Part shown: one piece after another, positions 1-11,671 of the stretch | Layout: each line of letters begins with the position of its first letter | Numbering within the stretch: the first letter of the stretch is position 1 | Assembly (NCBI GenBank): GCA_030765065.1 | Contig: CM060975.1 | Coordinates: 196,200,507 to 196,264,506, forward strand | DNA length: 64,000 bases | Reading direction: 5' to 3' | Source of the DNA: Deroplatys truncata | Lineage: Eukaryota > Arthropoda > Insecta > Mantodea > Mantidae | Notes under the pieces: generated by a model | Told to the model about the DNA's origin: nothing | Databases searched by the model: none | The model's input: only the letters and a program-made list of their open reading frames with translations | Position numbers and translations under genes: made by a program

Positions 1-3000
1 GAAACTAGCACGTGCGTGCGTGCGTGCGTGCGTGAGCGTGCGCGCGCGAGTGTGTGTGTGTGGTTGTGTGTGTGTGTGTGTGTGGAAAAAATAGTTTGTA
101 CAAGAGTAGAGAAGGTATTGGTAATCGTTCTTTCACACAGGTCGTGTGTAGGACAAGTTTGGAAAAGTAGAATCGGATCAAAAGATTCAATGCCATAGCC
201 AGGATTTGAACCATGGATCTTCTGTTTTCAAGCTGCTAGCTGTATCCAACTGAGCTATCACGCCAGCACGTAATTAACCGACAACACAAGTCAGTTTCCG
301 ACTTTAATATGCTGGCATTTTCCCGTGACAGCTTATTAGTGTAATCAAAAGAAACTGGAAGATCCATGGTTCCAATCCCTGCAATGGCATTGAATTTTTC
401 AACATGATGTTACCTTTTCAAGCTCTATCTGTATTAACAAGAAGCAGATAAAAAAATGTGCTGTGTTACACCCGCATGACCTTATCTATTCTACACAAAC
501 TAGCGTGTGCGTGCGTGCGTGCGTGTGTGGAAAAAATAGTTTGTACAATGAGCAGAGAAGAAATTGGTAATCGTTCTTTCACACAGGTCGTGTGTAGGAC
601 AAGTTTGGAAAAGTGTAATCGGATCCAAAAATTCAATGCCATTGCCAGGATTTGAACCATGGATCTTCTGTTTTCCAGCTACTTGCTGTATCCAACTGAG
701 TTATCTCGCCAGCATGGCAATAACCGACAACCCAACTCAGTTTCGGAATTTAATATGCTGGCATTTTCCCGTGTCAGCTTATTAGTGAAATCAAAAGAAA
801 CTGGAAGATCCATGGATCCAATCCCAGCAATAACATTGAATTTTTCAACATGATGCTACCTTTTCAAGCTCTATCTGTATTAACAAGAAGCAGATAAAAA
901 AATGTGCTGTGTTACACCCGCATGACCTTATCTATTCTACACAAACTAGCGTGTGCGTGCGTGCGTGCGTGTGTGTGTTTGTGGTAAAAATTGTTTGTAC
1001 AAGAGTAGGGAAGGTATTGGTAATCGTTCTTTCACACAGGTCGTGTGTAGGACAAGTTTCGAAAAGTAGAATCGGATCAAAAAATTCAATGCCATAGCCA
1101 GGATTTGAACTATTGATCTTCTATTTTCCAGCAACTTGCTGTATCCAACTGAGCTATCACGCCAGCACGGCATTAACCGAAAACCCAAGTCAGTTTCGCA
1201 CTTTAATCTGCTGGCATTTTCCCGTGACAGCTTATTAGTGTAATCAAAAGAAACTGGAAGATCCATGGATCCAATCCCTGCAAAAACATTGAATTTTTCA
1301 CCATGATGCTACCTTTCCAAGCTCTATCTGTATTAACAAGAAGCAGATAAAAAATGTGCTGTGTTAAACCCGCATGACCTTATCTGCTCTACACAAACTA
1401 GCGTGTGCGTGCTTGCGCGCGCGCGAGTGTGCGTGCGTGCATGCGTGCGTGCGTGCGTGTGTGTGTGTGTGTGTGTGTGGAAAAAATAGTTTGTATAAGA
1501 GTAGAGAAGGTATTGGTAATCGGTCTTTCACACAGGTCGAAGGTAGCACAAGTTTGGAAAAGTAGAATCGGATCAAAAAATTTAATGCCATAGCCAGGAT
1601 TTGAACCATGGATCTTCTGTTTTCCAGCTGCTAGCTGTATCCAACTGAGCTATCACGCCATCATGGCATTAACCGACTACCCAAGTCAGTTTCGGACTTT
1701 AATGTGCTGGCATTTTCCCGTGACAGCTTATTAGTGTAATCAAAAGAAACTGGAAGATCCATGGTTCCAATCCCTGCAATGGCATTGAATTTTTCAACAT
1801 GATGCTACCTTTTCAAGCTCTATCTGTATTAACAAGAGGCAGATAAAAAAATGTGCTGTGTTACACCCGCATGACCTTATCTACTCTACACAAACTAGCG
1901 TGTGCGTGCGTGCGTGTGTGTGTGGAAAAAATAGTTTGTACAATGAGTAGAGAAGGAATTGGTAATCGTTCTTTCACACAGGTCGTGTGTAGGACAAGTT
2001 TGGAAAAGTGTAATCGGATCAAAAAATTCAATGCCATTGCCAGGATTTAAACCAGGGATCTACTGTTTTCCAGCTGCTTGCTGATTCCAACTGAGCTATC
2101 TCGCCAGCATTGCTTTAACCGACAACCCAACTCAGTTTCGGAATTTAATATGCTGGCATTTTCCCGTGACAGCTTATTAGTGTAATCAAAAGAAACTGGA
2201 AGATCCATGGATCCAATCCCTGCAATAATATTGAATTTTTCAACATGATGCTACCTTTCCAAGCTCTATGTGTATTAACAAGAAGCAGATAAAAAAATGT
2301 GCTGTGTTAAACCCGCATGACCTTATCTACTCTACACAAACTAGCGTGTGCGTGCGTGCGCGTGCACGCGCGCGAGTGTGCGTGCGTGCATGAGTGCGTG
2401 CGTGCGTGTGTGTGTGTGGAAAAAATAGTTTGTACAGGAGTAGAGAAGGTATTGGTAATCGTTCTTTCACACAGGTCTTTTGTAGGACAAGTTTGGAAAA
2501 GTAGAATCGGATCAAAAAATGTAATGCCATAGCCAGGAATTGAACCATGGATCTTCTGTTTTCCATCTGCTTCCTGTATCCAACTGAGCTATCTCGCCAG
2601 CATGGCATTAACCGACAACCCAAGTCAGTTTCGGAATTTAATACGCTGGAATTTTCCCGTGACAGCTTATTAGTTTAATGAAAAGAAACTGGAAGATTCA
2701 TGGATCCAATCCCTGCAATAACATTGAATTTTTCAACATAATGCTACCTTTCCAAGCTCTATCTGTATTAACAAGAAGCAGATAAAAAAATGTGCTGTGT
2801 TACACCCGCATGACCTTATCTACTCTACACAAACTAGCGTGTGCGTGCGTGCGTGCGCGTGCAGCGCGCGAGTGTGCGCGCGGGCGTGCGTGAGTGTGTG
2901 TGTTTGTGGTAAAAATAGTTTGTACAAGAGTAGAGAAGGTAGTGGTAATCGTTCTTTCTCACAGGTCGTGTGTAGGACAAGTTTGGAAAAGTAGAATCGG

Positions 3001-4257
3001 ATCAAAAAATTCAATGCCATGGCCAGGATTTGAACCATGGATCTTCTGTTTTCCAGCTGCTTGCTGTATCCAACTGAGCTATCACGCCAGGACGGCATTA
3101 ACCGACAACCCAAGTCAGTTTCGGACTTCAATATGCTGGCATTTTCCCGTGATGGCTTATTAGTGTAATCAAAAGAAACTGGAAGATCCATGGTTCCATT
3201 CCCTGCAATGGCATTGAATTTTTCAACATAATGCTACCTTTTCAAGCTCTATCTGTATTAACAAGAAGCAGATAAAAAAATGTGCTGTGTTACACCCGAA
3301 TGACCTTATCTACCATACACAAACTAGCGTGTGCGTGCGTGGTGTGTGCGTGCGTGTGTGTGTGTGTATGTGGAAAAAATAGTTTGTACAAGAGTAGCGA
3401 AGGTATTAGTAATCGTTCTTTCACACAGGTCGTGTGTAGGACAAGTTTGGAAAAGTAGAATCGGATCAAAAAATTCAATGTCATAGCCAGGATTTGAACC
3501 ATGGTTCTTCTGTTTTCCAGCTGCTTTCTGTATCTAACTGAGCTATCTCGCCAGCATCGCATTAAACGATAACCCAAGTCAGTTTCGGAATTTAATATGC
3601 TGGCATTTTCCCGTGACAGCTTATTAGTGTAATCAAAAGAAACTGGAAGATCCATGGATCCAATCCCTGCAATAACATTGAATTTTTCAACATGATGCTA
3701 CCTTTCCAAGCTCTATCTGTATTAACAAGAAGCAGATAAAAAAATGTGCTGTGTTACACCCGCATGACCTTATCTACTCTACACAAACAAGCGTGTGTGT
3801 GTGTGTGTGTGTGTGGAAATAATAGTTTGTACAAGAGTAGAGGAGGTATTGGTAATCGTTCTTTCACAGAGGTCGTGTGTAGGACAACTTTCGAAAAGTA
3901 GAATCGGTTCAAAAAATTCAATGCCATTGCCAGGATTTGAAATATGGATCTTCTTTTTTCCAGCAACTTGCTGTATCCAACTGAGCTATCACGCCAGCAT
4001 GGCATTAACCGAAAACCCAAGTCAGTTTCGCATTTTAATATGTTGGCATTTTCCCGTGACAGCTTATTAGTGTAATTAAAAGAAACTGGAAGATCCATGG
4101 TTCCAATCCCTGCAATGGCATTGAATTTTTCAGCATGATGCTACCTTTTCAAGCTCTATCTGTATTAACAAGAAGCAGATAAAAAATGTGCTGTGTTACA
4201 CCCGCATGACCTTATCTACTCTACAAAAACTAGCGTGTGCGTCCGTGCGTGCGTGTG

Positions 4258-4298
<41 letters not shown>

Positions 4299-4766
4299 AA
4301 AAAATAGTTTGTACAAGAGTAGAGAAGTTATTGGTAATCGTTCTTTCACACTGGTCGTGTGTAGGACAAGTTTGGAAAAGTAGAATCGGATCAAAAAATT
4401 CAATGCCATAGCCAGGATTTGAACCATGGATCTTGTGTTTTCCAGCTGCTTGCTGTATCCAACTGAGCTATCTCGCCAGCATGGCATTAACCGACAACCC
4501 AAGTCAGTTTCGGAGTTTAATATGCTGTCATTTTCCCGTGACAGCTTATTAGTGTAATCAAAAGAAACTGGAAGATCCATGGATCCAATCCCTGCAATAA
4601 CATTGAATTTTTCAACATGATGCTACCTTTCCAAGCTCTATCTGTATTAACAAGAAGCAGATAAAAAAATGTGCTGTGTTACACCCGCATGACCTTATCT
4701 ACTCTACATAAACTGGTGCGTGTGTGCGTGTGTGCGCGCGTATGTGTGTGTGCGTGTGCGTGGCGT

Positions 4767-4810
<44 letters not shown>

Positions 4811-5230
4811 AAAAAATAGTTTGTACAAGAGTAGAGAAGGTATTGGTAATCGTTCTTTCACACAGGTCGTGTGTAGGACAAGTTTGGAAAAGTAGAATCG
4901 GATCAAAAAATTCAATGCCATAGCCAGGATTTGAACCATGGATCTTCTGGTTTCCAGCTGCTTGCTGTATTCAACTGAGCTATCTCGCCAGCATGGCATT
5001 AATCGACAACCCAAGTCAGTTTCGGAATTTAATATGCTGGCATTTTGCCGTGACAGCTTATTAGTGTAATCAAAAGAAACTGGAAGATCCATGGTTCCAA
5101 TCCCTGCAATGGCATTGAATTTTTCAACATGAAAGTACCTTTCCAAGCTCTATCTGTATTAACAAGAAGCAGATAAAAAATGTGCTGTGTTACACCCGCA
5201 TGACCTTTTCTACTCTTGCACAAACTAGTG
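1..5230. repeat. Satellite-like tandem array, about 11 units of ~440-510 bp
   Basis: The motif at the start of each GT-rich tract (AAACTAG followed by CGTG repeats) recurs near 6, 501, 947, 1399, 1896, 2342, 2835, 3325, 3790, 4231, 4714 and 5226. Most length variation comes from the GT/GC tract. Each unit has, in + order: a (CGTG/GT)n tract, TAGTTTGTACAAGAGTAGAG, a 'TTCTTTCACACAGGTCG' segment, a tRNA-like module on the minus strand, a spacer with TTTTCCCGTGACAGC, and AAGCAGATAAAA followed by a TGTGTTACACCCGCATGACC hairpin-like segment. Units are highly similar head-to-tail, which suggests recent amplification or homogenisation. The left edge lies outside the window, so the true copy number is unknown. 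Short ORFs across the array are read-through of GT repeats. Confidence 0.95.
188..268 (-). ncRNA. tRNA-like Pol III module in array unit 1 (representative of 11)
   Basis: On the minus strand the module has an A-box-like TAGCTCAGTTGG and, about 45 bases later, a B-box-like GGTTCAAATCC. A T-run follows within about 20 bases: four T here, five or six in most other units. Equivalent B boxes lie near 646, 1102, 1598, 2042, 2536, 3026, 3489, 3934, 4408 and 4928. The T-arm and acceptor positions do not pair well enough for a working tRNA, so this is a tRNA-derived head as in SINEs. A-B spacing and the downstream T-run would suit a transcript of roughly 85-100 nt. Transcription is inferred. Confidence 0.6.
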
Positions 5231-6175
5231 CGTGTGTGTGTGTGTTTGTGTGTGTACAAACTCTTGTACAAACTATTTTTACAAACTGTTATTCTCCATA
5301 TATTTCATATTAATCGAGATAAACATTTGCAGAAACGAACTTTTGAAATAAAGAGAATTACATTTTACACATAGCGACCAGTTTTAAAAATATTTGACTA
5401 TCGCTTAAGGCGTACTATGTTCCCCTTGTTTTGTATCTGCAAGGGCAATATAGAAATACAGTAGCCTTTAAGCATCGACATATATTTTAATACCTGGTTG
5501 CTAGGTGCAGCACCATTCTCTTTGCCACAGATTAATACTCTTTGCATATCCAAGACAAAAAGTAAATAACGAATTCCCATTTGAGAAAATTATTGAAAAA
5601 TTTAAGGGAATAACAATCAATATCTCGAAAATGGTTCCCTCAAGAACAAAGAATTGTATATGACATAAATTGTGTATTTTAACGCGATCTACATTTTTTG
5701 TGTAGTAAAAATTTGTCTATCTCTTATGGTTTACCAGTTATGCAAAAGTCGTTCAGAACGAAGAATACTTTTGGAGACATTCTCAGAAAATTCAAGATAT
5801 ACATTTTATTTCTCATGAAAATATCTTAAACATATTTCATTTTAATCAAAATCCTTAGAGCCATTTTTGAGAAAATTAAAATTTTTAAAAAATGTTCCAT
5901 GTAAAGGGTAATGTGGGGTGGGGGGATTTTCTTGAAAACCTTCGTGTCGCATCTCTGGAAGATACTGAACCTAAATACCAAGTTTGGTGTTTATCCGACT
6001 GTTCGTTTCTGAGTTATGCTGTTACAGACACACAGACACACACGGACATGTTTCGTAAAATGTTTTTTTTTTATTCAGGGAGTCTCAAAACATGTATTTC
6101 CGGTGAAATATCGATATCGAATTTTTGGGTGGATTACAATACCTCCCCTACTTACTATATGTAATAGAGAAAGTA
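5200..6175 (-). mobile_element. TCTCTACT element copy, joined to the end of the tandem array
   Basis: The left end has ACTCTTGTACAAACTATTTT, a conserved end ('end B') of this family. The right end is CCCCTACTTACTATATGTAATAGAGAAAGT, reverse of the other conserved end ('end A', ACTTTCTCTACTACGTATAG). The interior matches copies near 52.7-55.5 kb, including the TTTACCAGTTATGCAAAAG and GGGGGGATTTTCTTGAAAACC segments and an ACAGACACAC tract. No protein-coding capacity is evident. The last unit of the tandem array passes directly into end B. Confidence 0.75.
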
Positions 6176-6334
6176 AAAAAAATTGAAGCAAAAATTGCTA
6201 CTGCTTACTACTTCAGAAATTGTTGATTAAAGTAAGACTCGCCTTATTGCTTACATTCTATCAAGTAGATTTTTTTGTCTTTCACCTTCGCGAAAGCATC
6301 TATGATGTACCTATTCGTAGAAAGTCCGATTTTT

Positions 6335-6697
6335 CATCAGTTCACTGAATACGTCTTTGTGAATAGAAATGGGAAACAATGCCTTCAATCTTATTGACAA
6401 TGCATTAGCTCACACCGCTAATGTCACAATGGAGTTTCTGCAAGGAGCTGAGTCAAAACTATTGACTCATTCACCCTAAAGTCCCGATCTGGCACCAAGT
6501 GATTTCTTCCTGTTCCCTACGGTGAAGAACCGACATCGAGGTCACTGATTTTCAACCCTGAAGAAGCAGTTTCTGCATACGAAGAGGACTTATCTGCAGT
6601 GACAGAAACTGAGTGGTGTGGATGCTTCCAGAAGTGGTTCCGGAGGATGGAACGCTGCATACAGTGCCAGGGAGAATACTTTGGGAAACTGGGATAA
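6335..6697 (+). pseudogene. Mariner-type transposase, C-terminal fragment
   Basis: Conceptual translation, with frame breaks, gives an HDNA-like stretch, then PxSPDLAPSDFFLFP, which carries the third catalytic Asp of mariner transposases. It continues to a typical mariner C terminus (EEDLSAVTETEW, CFQKWFRRMERCIQ, GEYFGKLG, stop). The N-terminal helix-turn-helix and first catalytic Asp are absent, and the frame is broken several times. It is a dead relic next to the preceding repeat element. Confidence 0.8.
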
Positions 6698-6699
6698 AC

Positions 6700-8180
6700 A
6701 AAACGTTTTTGTGACTATTCATATTTTGTTGTCTCAATACATATCTAGGGCTCATCGTTGATTAGGACCCAATGGGTTTTATTTACTATGGTTTAATAAA
6801 CACACAAAGTATTTTATGTACAAAATATCATACGTATAATATGCGCTTTTCATACAAATGGATACACTATGTTATAATTATAAAACATTTATATTATAAT
6901 GTTATTTAATTATAAACCATTTAACATATGCACACACACACTGAAACTGAGCATTATAACTTATATGGATGACTAGTGTCACATTAAATGTACGTTAAAT
7001 AATATAGAATACTTAAGTTAAACATTCCAATTTTCTAGAAGTAAAGCAATAATTATTGTGGTATAGTTTAAAATTCTTTACTACACGCTAAGGATTGGCA
7101 ATGCAAACGTACACATATTATAACATACTGTCTGTTCAGCATGTTTTAGCTAGTGGATGGGGGAGCCCTTCCATGCATGTATGGGTTTAAAGCTGGAAGG
7201 GACTAATGTTGGCTTGGTCTGAGGCAAGTGAGGGATAAAGACGTGCGATAGTGAAGGACTTTTGGCTGTTTACCACCACTGTGCGTGTTACGAGTTCAGC
7301 ATACTGTGTACCCTTCCCATCAGCTAAATCTTTATCAAGAGATAAGCCACCTTACCGCACTAGCTTAAACGTCGTTGAACAGACAGTACAGGGACCATTA
7401 AGGGATATTGTGGGGGTGGGTAGTCAACATGTGCGTTGACCAGAAGAGCCGTTGGATGGAAATCGCGCGATCCTTTTCTAGACCAATGAGAGGGCAAGTG
7501 GGTATCAAGTGATGACGCGTGCTGCAAGAGATTTGGTTGAGCGCGGCGGTTTTGGGCAGCCAGTCTGGAGTGAACAGAACTAATGTTAAGGACAGGCAGT
7601 GGGACCGAGTCGTGATGAACCATTTTCTTGGTGTCGATACAATTACATCTCACCCCCTCCCTCGTGGCTACTGAGTGTACGACAGCTTCAGCTAAAATGT
7701 ATGTGATTTGTTAATACGTTATATAATTGAGAAACAGTTTTAACATTTCTGTGATTTTTTTAACTTGCCCATGTTCCTCTCCGCTCGCAAAGTAAGTAAC
7801 TGAGTAATGTAGTTTTGCAATTTGGTTAGAATATTTGAGTCTGAATTATACCCGTAACGTGCTTTCCCGTGGTGGAGGTTATATTTCTTACAGGAAAATA
7901 CATGAATAGAATACTATTCCCGAGTGCTAATTTCAACTGCAGCCATGTAGTTGGAGGTATAAAATGATTATCGAATGCAGCACTAAGCGGCTAGAAACCT
8001 ATAGTGGTTTCACTCTGGGCAGTCCAGTCAAGGTAATCCCCATGGTACATGGTACCATACTACATGGTAATCCCCACTCTCGCTCTATATATGTATCTTT
8101 CTACAGCTTTCCCTGCAGTCCCTTCCTTCCTCAAAGCTTGAGACCAGAGTTACAAGACTCTACTGTCACAACAATACTAA
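6700..8180. other. No gene recognised
   Basis: AT-rich spacer. The part at 7,140-7,660 is richer in GC and may be an old repeat, but I find no matching second copy in the window. A short ATGGTACATGGTACC palindromic patch lies near 8,040-8,070. Confidence 0.4.
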
Positions 8181-8363
8181 TGTTACCGCAAGAGGGGAAC
8201 TAAGTGGAATGGGGAGCGGTTGCAAGGCGGGGGAAATGGCCTTGAGTGGACTGGCGAAAATGAAAACTGTAACTGACCTGAGACGCGGTACACAGCACTT
8301 ACGAGAGACAAGTTGTGTTGCCCAAAGTTGATTTCACTTATACTATAACAATTTAAGAGCAGT

Positions 8364-8777
8364 TCACCAACCATTGTCCTTAAGCCAATTAGCCACTGCT
8401 TTATTACCATGGCGCACAGCACTAATACGAGGTGTCTCGCCAGCCCATCCTCTAGCCAAGGGATTAGCACCCAACTTTATCAGGAGTTTCACAGCTTGAA
8501 GTTGGTTCTTACCCGCAGCGTCTATTAGCGGAGTGTTGTTGCCTCGGTTCCTTGCCTCCAGAGGAGCTCCCTTTTTAACCAAGTATCTGATCATTTGCAA
8601 ATTTCCAATCATACCTGCCGTATGCAACGGCGTATTGTTGTTGAAATCATTATCATGGAAGTCCACTTTAATTCCTGCATCCACCAAAACTTTCAGTTTT
8701 TTTATGTCATTTCCTCTAATAGCATTCATCATGTCGGCTTCCGTGTATCTTTCGAGCACCAGATTTCGCAAACCGTT
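8364..8777 (-). CDS. Ankyrin-repeat 3' terminal exon of a split gene
   Basis: This exon is open for 137 codons to a TGA stop. It follows a good acceptor on the minus strand (TTTTTGTTGCAG, then AACGGTTTGCG). It encodes about four ankyrin repeats: an opening EADMMNAIRGNDIKKLKVLV helix pair, then NNNTPLHTAGMIGNLQMIRY, GNNTPLIDAAGKNQLQAVKL and GETPRISAVRHGNKAVANWL. The TPLH-type turns and G-N-hydrophobic spacing are classic for the family, which mediates protein-protein contacts. No start codon is needed because the acceptor is in frame (phase 0). That phase matches the four upstream minus-strand exons at 18.0, 27.8, 46.9 and 47.8 kb, and I infer they form one gene. Alternatives: a standalone ankyrin retrocopy or a bacterial-type ankyrin insert. 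The ankyrin assignment is firm; the linkage is not. Confidence 0.8.
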   Translation of the reverse strand, partial: NGLRNLVLERYTEADMMNAIRGNDIKKLKVLVDAGIKVDFHDNDFNNNTPLHTAGMIGNLQMIRYLVKKGAPLEARNRGNNTPLIDAAGKNQLQAVKLLIKLGANPLARGWAGETPRISAVRHGNKAVANWLKDNGW

Positions 8778-9052
8778 CTGCAACAAAAAGTTTGACGTAT
8801 TCCTTAAAGATCAAAGATGAGTCCATAACTTGCTACTACACCTTGAACCAAACTTGGACTTTTAAATAAAGATCTTGATTAAAGAAATTCGGAAGAGTTT
8901 TTCGCGTAAAAATACGAGCACCCCGTCCCGAGATATACTGCTCAACGTCCAATATCGTGACGTCATGATGACATGGATTGCTGTAGCCTGTGCTTAATGA
9001 AACTGTATGACCGTCTGCCACGATAATCTGTGCAGGCCATGTCATTATATAT

Positions 9053-9407
9053 ACAGGGTAGACCATTTAAGTTGAGACTGTACAGTAATCTCCAAAACTA
9101 TGCGTTGTAGAAAGAAATGTCCTGAATAAAATTTGCTTATATTATGGGGAAAGTAAATGCCATTAGTCGTGTTTTGTTTGCAGGACGCTGTGATGGCCAT
9201 TTTAGGGTCAATTTAAATTAATCCTAATTATAGATAACGATTTAAAGAAATTAAATTGGCTCTAAAATTACCATCAAGTCCTCCAAAAAATACGACTAAT
9301 GGCACTTACTTTCCCCCATAATATCAAGCAACTTTTATTAAAGACATTTCTTTCTACGTTTAGTTTTGGAGATACTGTGCAGTCTCAGCTTGAATGGTCC
9401 ACTCTGT
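9053..9407. mobile_element. Palindromic (foldback) MITE, copy 1
   Basis: The 355-bp element begins ACAGGGTAGACCATTTAAG and ends with its imperfect inverse, CTTGAATGGTCCACTCTGT. Complementarity continues inward (AGTAAATGCCATTAGTCG against CGACTAATGGCACTTACT), so nearly the whole element can fold back. It is flanked by TATAT and ATATA, consistent with a TA-type target. A second copy lies at 48,051-48,410. No coding capacity. Confidence 0.9.
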
Positions 9408-9560
9408 ATATACACTCGGTCAAACTAAAAGTGGCGGTTCCCTGAGCAGTTAAATTTTCGGTAAGTCCCTTCGAGTGATTGCGTGGTTCACAACCGCTTT
9501 GACTAACTTTATACACAAGCCACAGGGCACTGATTTGGGCTACCTCCGTATCATGCTGAG

Positions 9561-9660
9561 TGTGAAGCGTGGTTAAACTACTTAACTGCTACCTAAGTAA
9601 CTCGAGTTCGATTCTCCGTAGTGGAGTGTTATCTTTTATTTTTACAACCCATTTTACTGT
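9561..9660 (+). mobile_element. tRNA-derived SINE head fragment
   Basis: GTGGTTAAACTACTTAACTG resembles an A box and GAGTTCGATTCTCC a B box at tRNA-like spacing, followed by TTTT. The tRNA stems are degenerate, so a SINE head or tRNA relic is more likely than a tRNA gene. Confidence 0.45.
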
Positions 9661-9902
9661 AATATAGTTAAATAATATTGCGTGTGTTACTTCTTATTTT
9701 ACTTACAAATATAATTACGGAATAATAGTGAAATTTTTTGTTAGAGAATTAAATTAACCGAGTGTGAAACCTCCTCCTGAACAACAAATTTATGCCATGG
9801 TTGTCTTCTATCGGTATGACAGACTACTAAATAAACCCACATACACTGAAGAAACCCTGTTATACTTCTACTAATGCGTTTAAAATGAAAGGAAGAAAAA
9901 GT

Positions 9903-9985
9903 TGAGTAGCGCCACAAGGATTTGAACTTGCAACCTCAGGAGCAATAAGCTAACTCTCTTCCACTGGACTAAGAGTGCTGCAGCA
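9903..9985 (-). mobile_element. tRNA-derived SINE head fragment
   Basis: On the minus strand, CTTAGTCCAGTGGAAGAG (A-box-like) is followed by CAAGTTCAAATCCTTGTGG (B box with a partial T stem). No tail or second copy was found, and the cloverleaf is incomplete. Confidence 0.55.
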
Positions 9986-10285
9986 AGCGTAACATTGTAA
10001 CGAGCTTAGTTATACTCCACTAGGAACCATAAAATTAATAAAGTGTGTTTTGGTTATAAATATTCAGCGTTGAAACACTCCGATACATCTGTCTGTTTGA
10101 AAATATTGTACATGAATTATTCATAGAAGCCTTTTGTGATTATAATTGTGTTCCCCATTATAACTACTACAAGAATATACTCAGTCTAGTGAACAAAGAG
10201 CCTGGCAGTCCCGAGCGCTCACGGAAGTACCCAATTGGAGCTTTGTCTCTCAAGCGCCCGACCAGTTTTAAGTTGACCAAGTGTA

Positions 10286-11671
10286 CAGTCGAGTGCATGT
10301 AATCGTGCCGATATAATGCACAGTGAATGGTTTATGACGGTAAATAGAGATGGGACATGATACTGTCGATACCTCGATAATTTCGATACTCGGTGGTAAT
10401 GAAGTACGCCTAATACTTTGGATAAAGCTTCGATACTTTTTCGATAGTTTTAAATTTTGAAGTTCTGCGTTATCCAAGGTTGTTGCGTTTAACTTTATGC
10501 TAGATAAAGAATGAAAAGAGCCGAGACTCCCATGTTAACGCCTCACACGTGTCCCCAAAGAGTTGCTGGACTATAATTCTTGAAATAACTTGACTGCGAT
10601 GAATGTGACATTCCACAGACTCTTGTATCTAAATGAAAACATGCAAAACAATGGGGGAAGGAGTAGAGGTATTTATGTAACATGCAGTGTTAATCGATTG
10701 TGAATGAAGCTGATTTAGCTGACACAGTAAACCATGTTTCTGCAATAGCCTGGGTTGGTGGCTACAGCAGAAACAAATCAGAACTCGTGAAGTGAAATAA
10801 TACAGCATATGGAAATATTTGTTCTTTCATGAATGCTCGTGTTCTTAAACAAAAATATTTTATTCCTTCGCATCTCATATAATGGTTCCTTGATTTATTT
10901 CTTCTAATTCTTAACTGTGTTCTAATATACCTTTATATTAAACATGCATATGTTAATGCATGAGGGTGAGTAGTATTTTAATCCACAAACTTACTATGTT
11001 TCCGACTGTTATATGGCTAATTACTTATTACCAGATGAAAAAGTATATATATAATTGCTGTCAATTGGAGAATGTCAAACAGGAACAATTTCGGAATTAG
11101 CATACGATGCAAAAATAATGACATGGGTATAATTTAGTGAACAAGCTATTGCCTTTACAGTTTTTTTTATAAAGTGAGTATCGAGTATCTAATATCGGTG
11201 TTCAAAAATTAGTATTGGTATCGATCAGTCCTATCACTAATGGTAAGGAAATACTAAACCACCTCTGCCATGTCCACCCCCCACCCCTTACTTGGTTCTA
11301 GCACTCCGCTTAATATTTGTGTTAGAACCCCTTCGCTCCCGAGCTTGAAACCGATCTGTAATCATAGATTAATGTTTGAGTGCCAGACATCAAACCAATA
11401 CGAGTGACTCATCCAGGAGCTGATATGGACAGTCATTACAAAGCATGCCTTGCAGCCACTCGGATGAAATGTTTCTGTACTCCTCCCTTTTCGCCGCTCA
11501 CCTAAGTCTGATCTTTGTTCATAGGCTAATGCGTGCGTGTCGGATATAAATTAAAAGCAATATTTATACAGATTTGGCGTGGAACACAGATAAGGAGTTT
11601 CAGCCAGTATTAAACAAAGAAAACCCACATAGGAAACTGTAAGCATCGGCATGATTCCGTGCACTCGACTG
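10286..11671. mobile_element. TA-flanked terminal-inverted-repeat MITE with a nested hAT-like insert
   Basis: The left end CAGTCGAGTGCATGTAATCG and the right end (inverse CAGTCGAGTGCACGGAATCA) form a TIR of about 30 bp, flanked on both sides by TA, as in Tc1/mariner-type MITEs. The interior right part (11,240-11,671) matches, inverted, the copy at 17,250-17,679. That copy lacks the segment 10,345-11,239, showing the insert is secondary. No transposase is encoded. Confidence 0.85.
10345..11239. mobile_element. Non-autonomous hAT-like element, copy 1 (nested)
   Basis: The ends are TAGAGATGGGACATGATACT and the inverse of AGTCCTATCACTA, with subterminal runs of TCGATACC-type repeats. The interior is an inverted, diverged match to 49,835-51,042. 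Flanking 8-mers ACGGTAAA and ATGGTAAG resemble a diverged 8-bp target duplication. The related uninterrupted site near 17,650 gives the expected pre-insertion sequence. No ORF of transposase size. Confidence 0.8.

Noticed and set aside
188..268. Array of genuine tRNA genes
   Set aside because: The T stem has mismatches, acceptor arms do not pair, and no clear anticodon loop forms; tRNA-derived repeat is the better reading.
16..5271. Numerous 60-155 codon ORFs on both strands in the tandem array
   Set aside because: They run through GT/CA repeats and homologous repeat units; the same frame recurs in every unit with His-Thr or Cys-Val repeats and stops at varied points. No codon bias or start context suggests protein.
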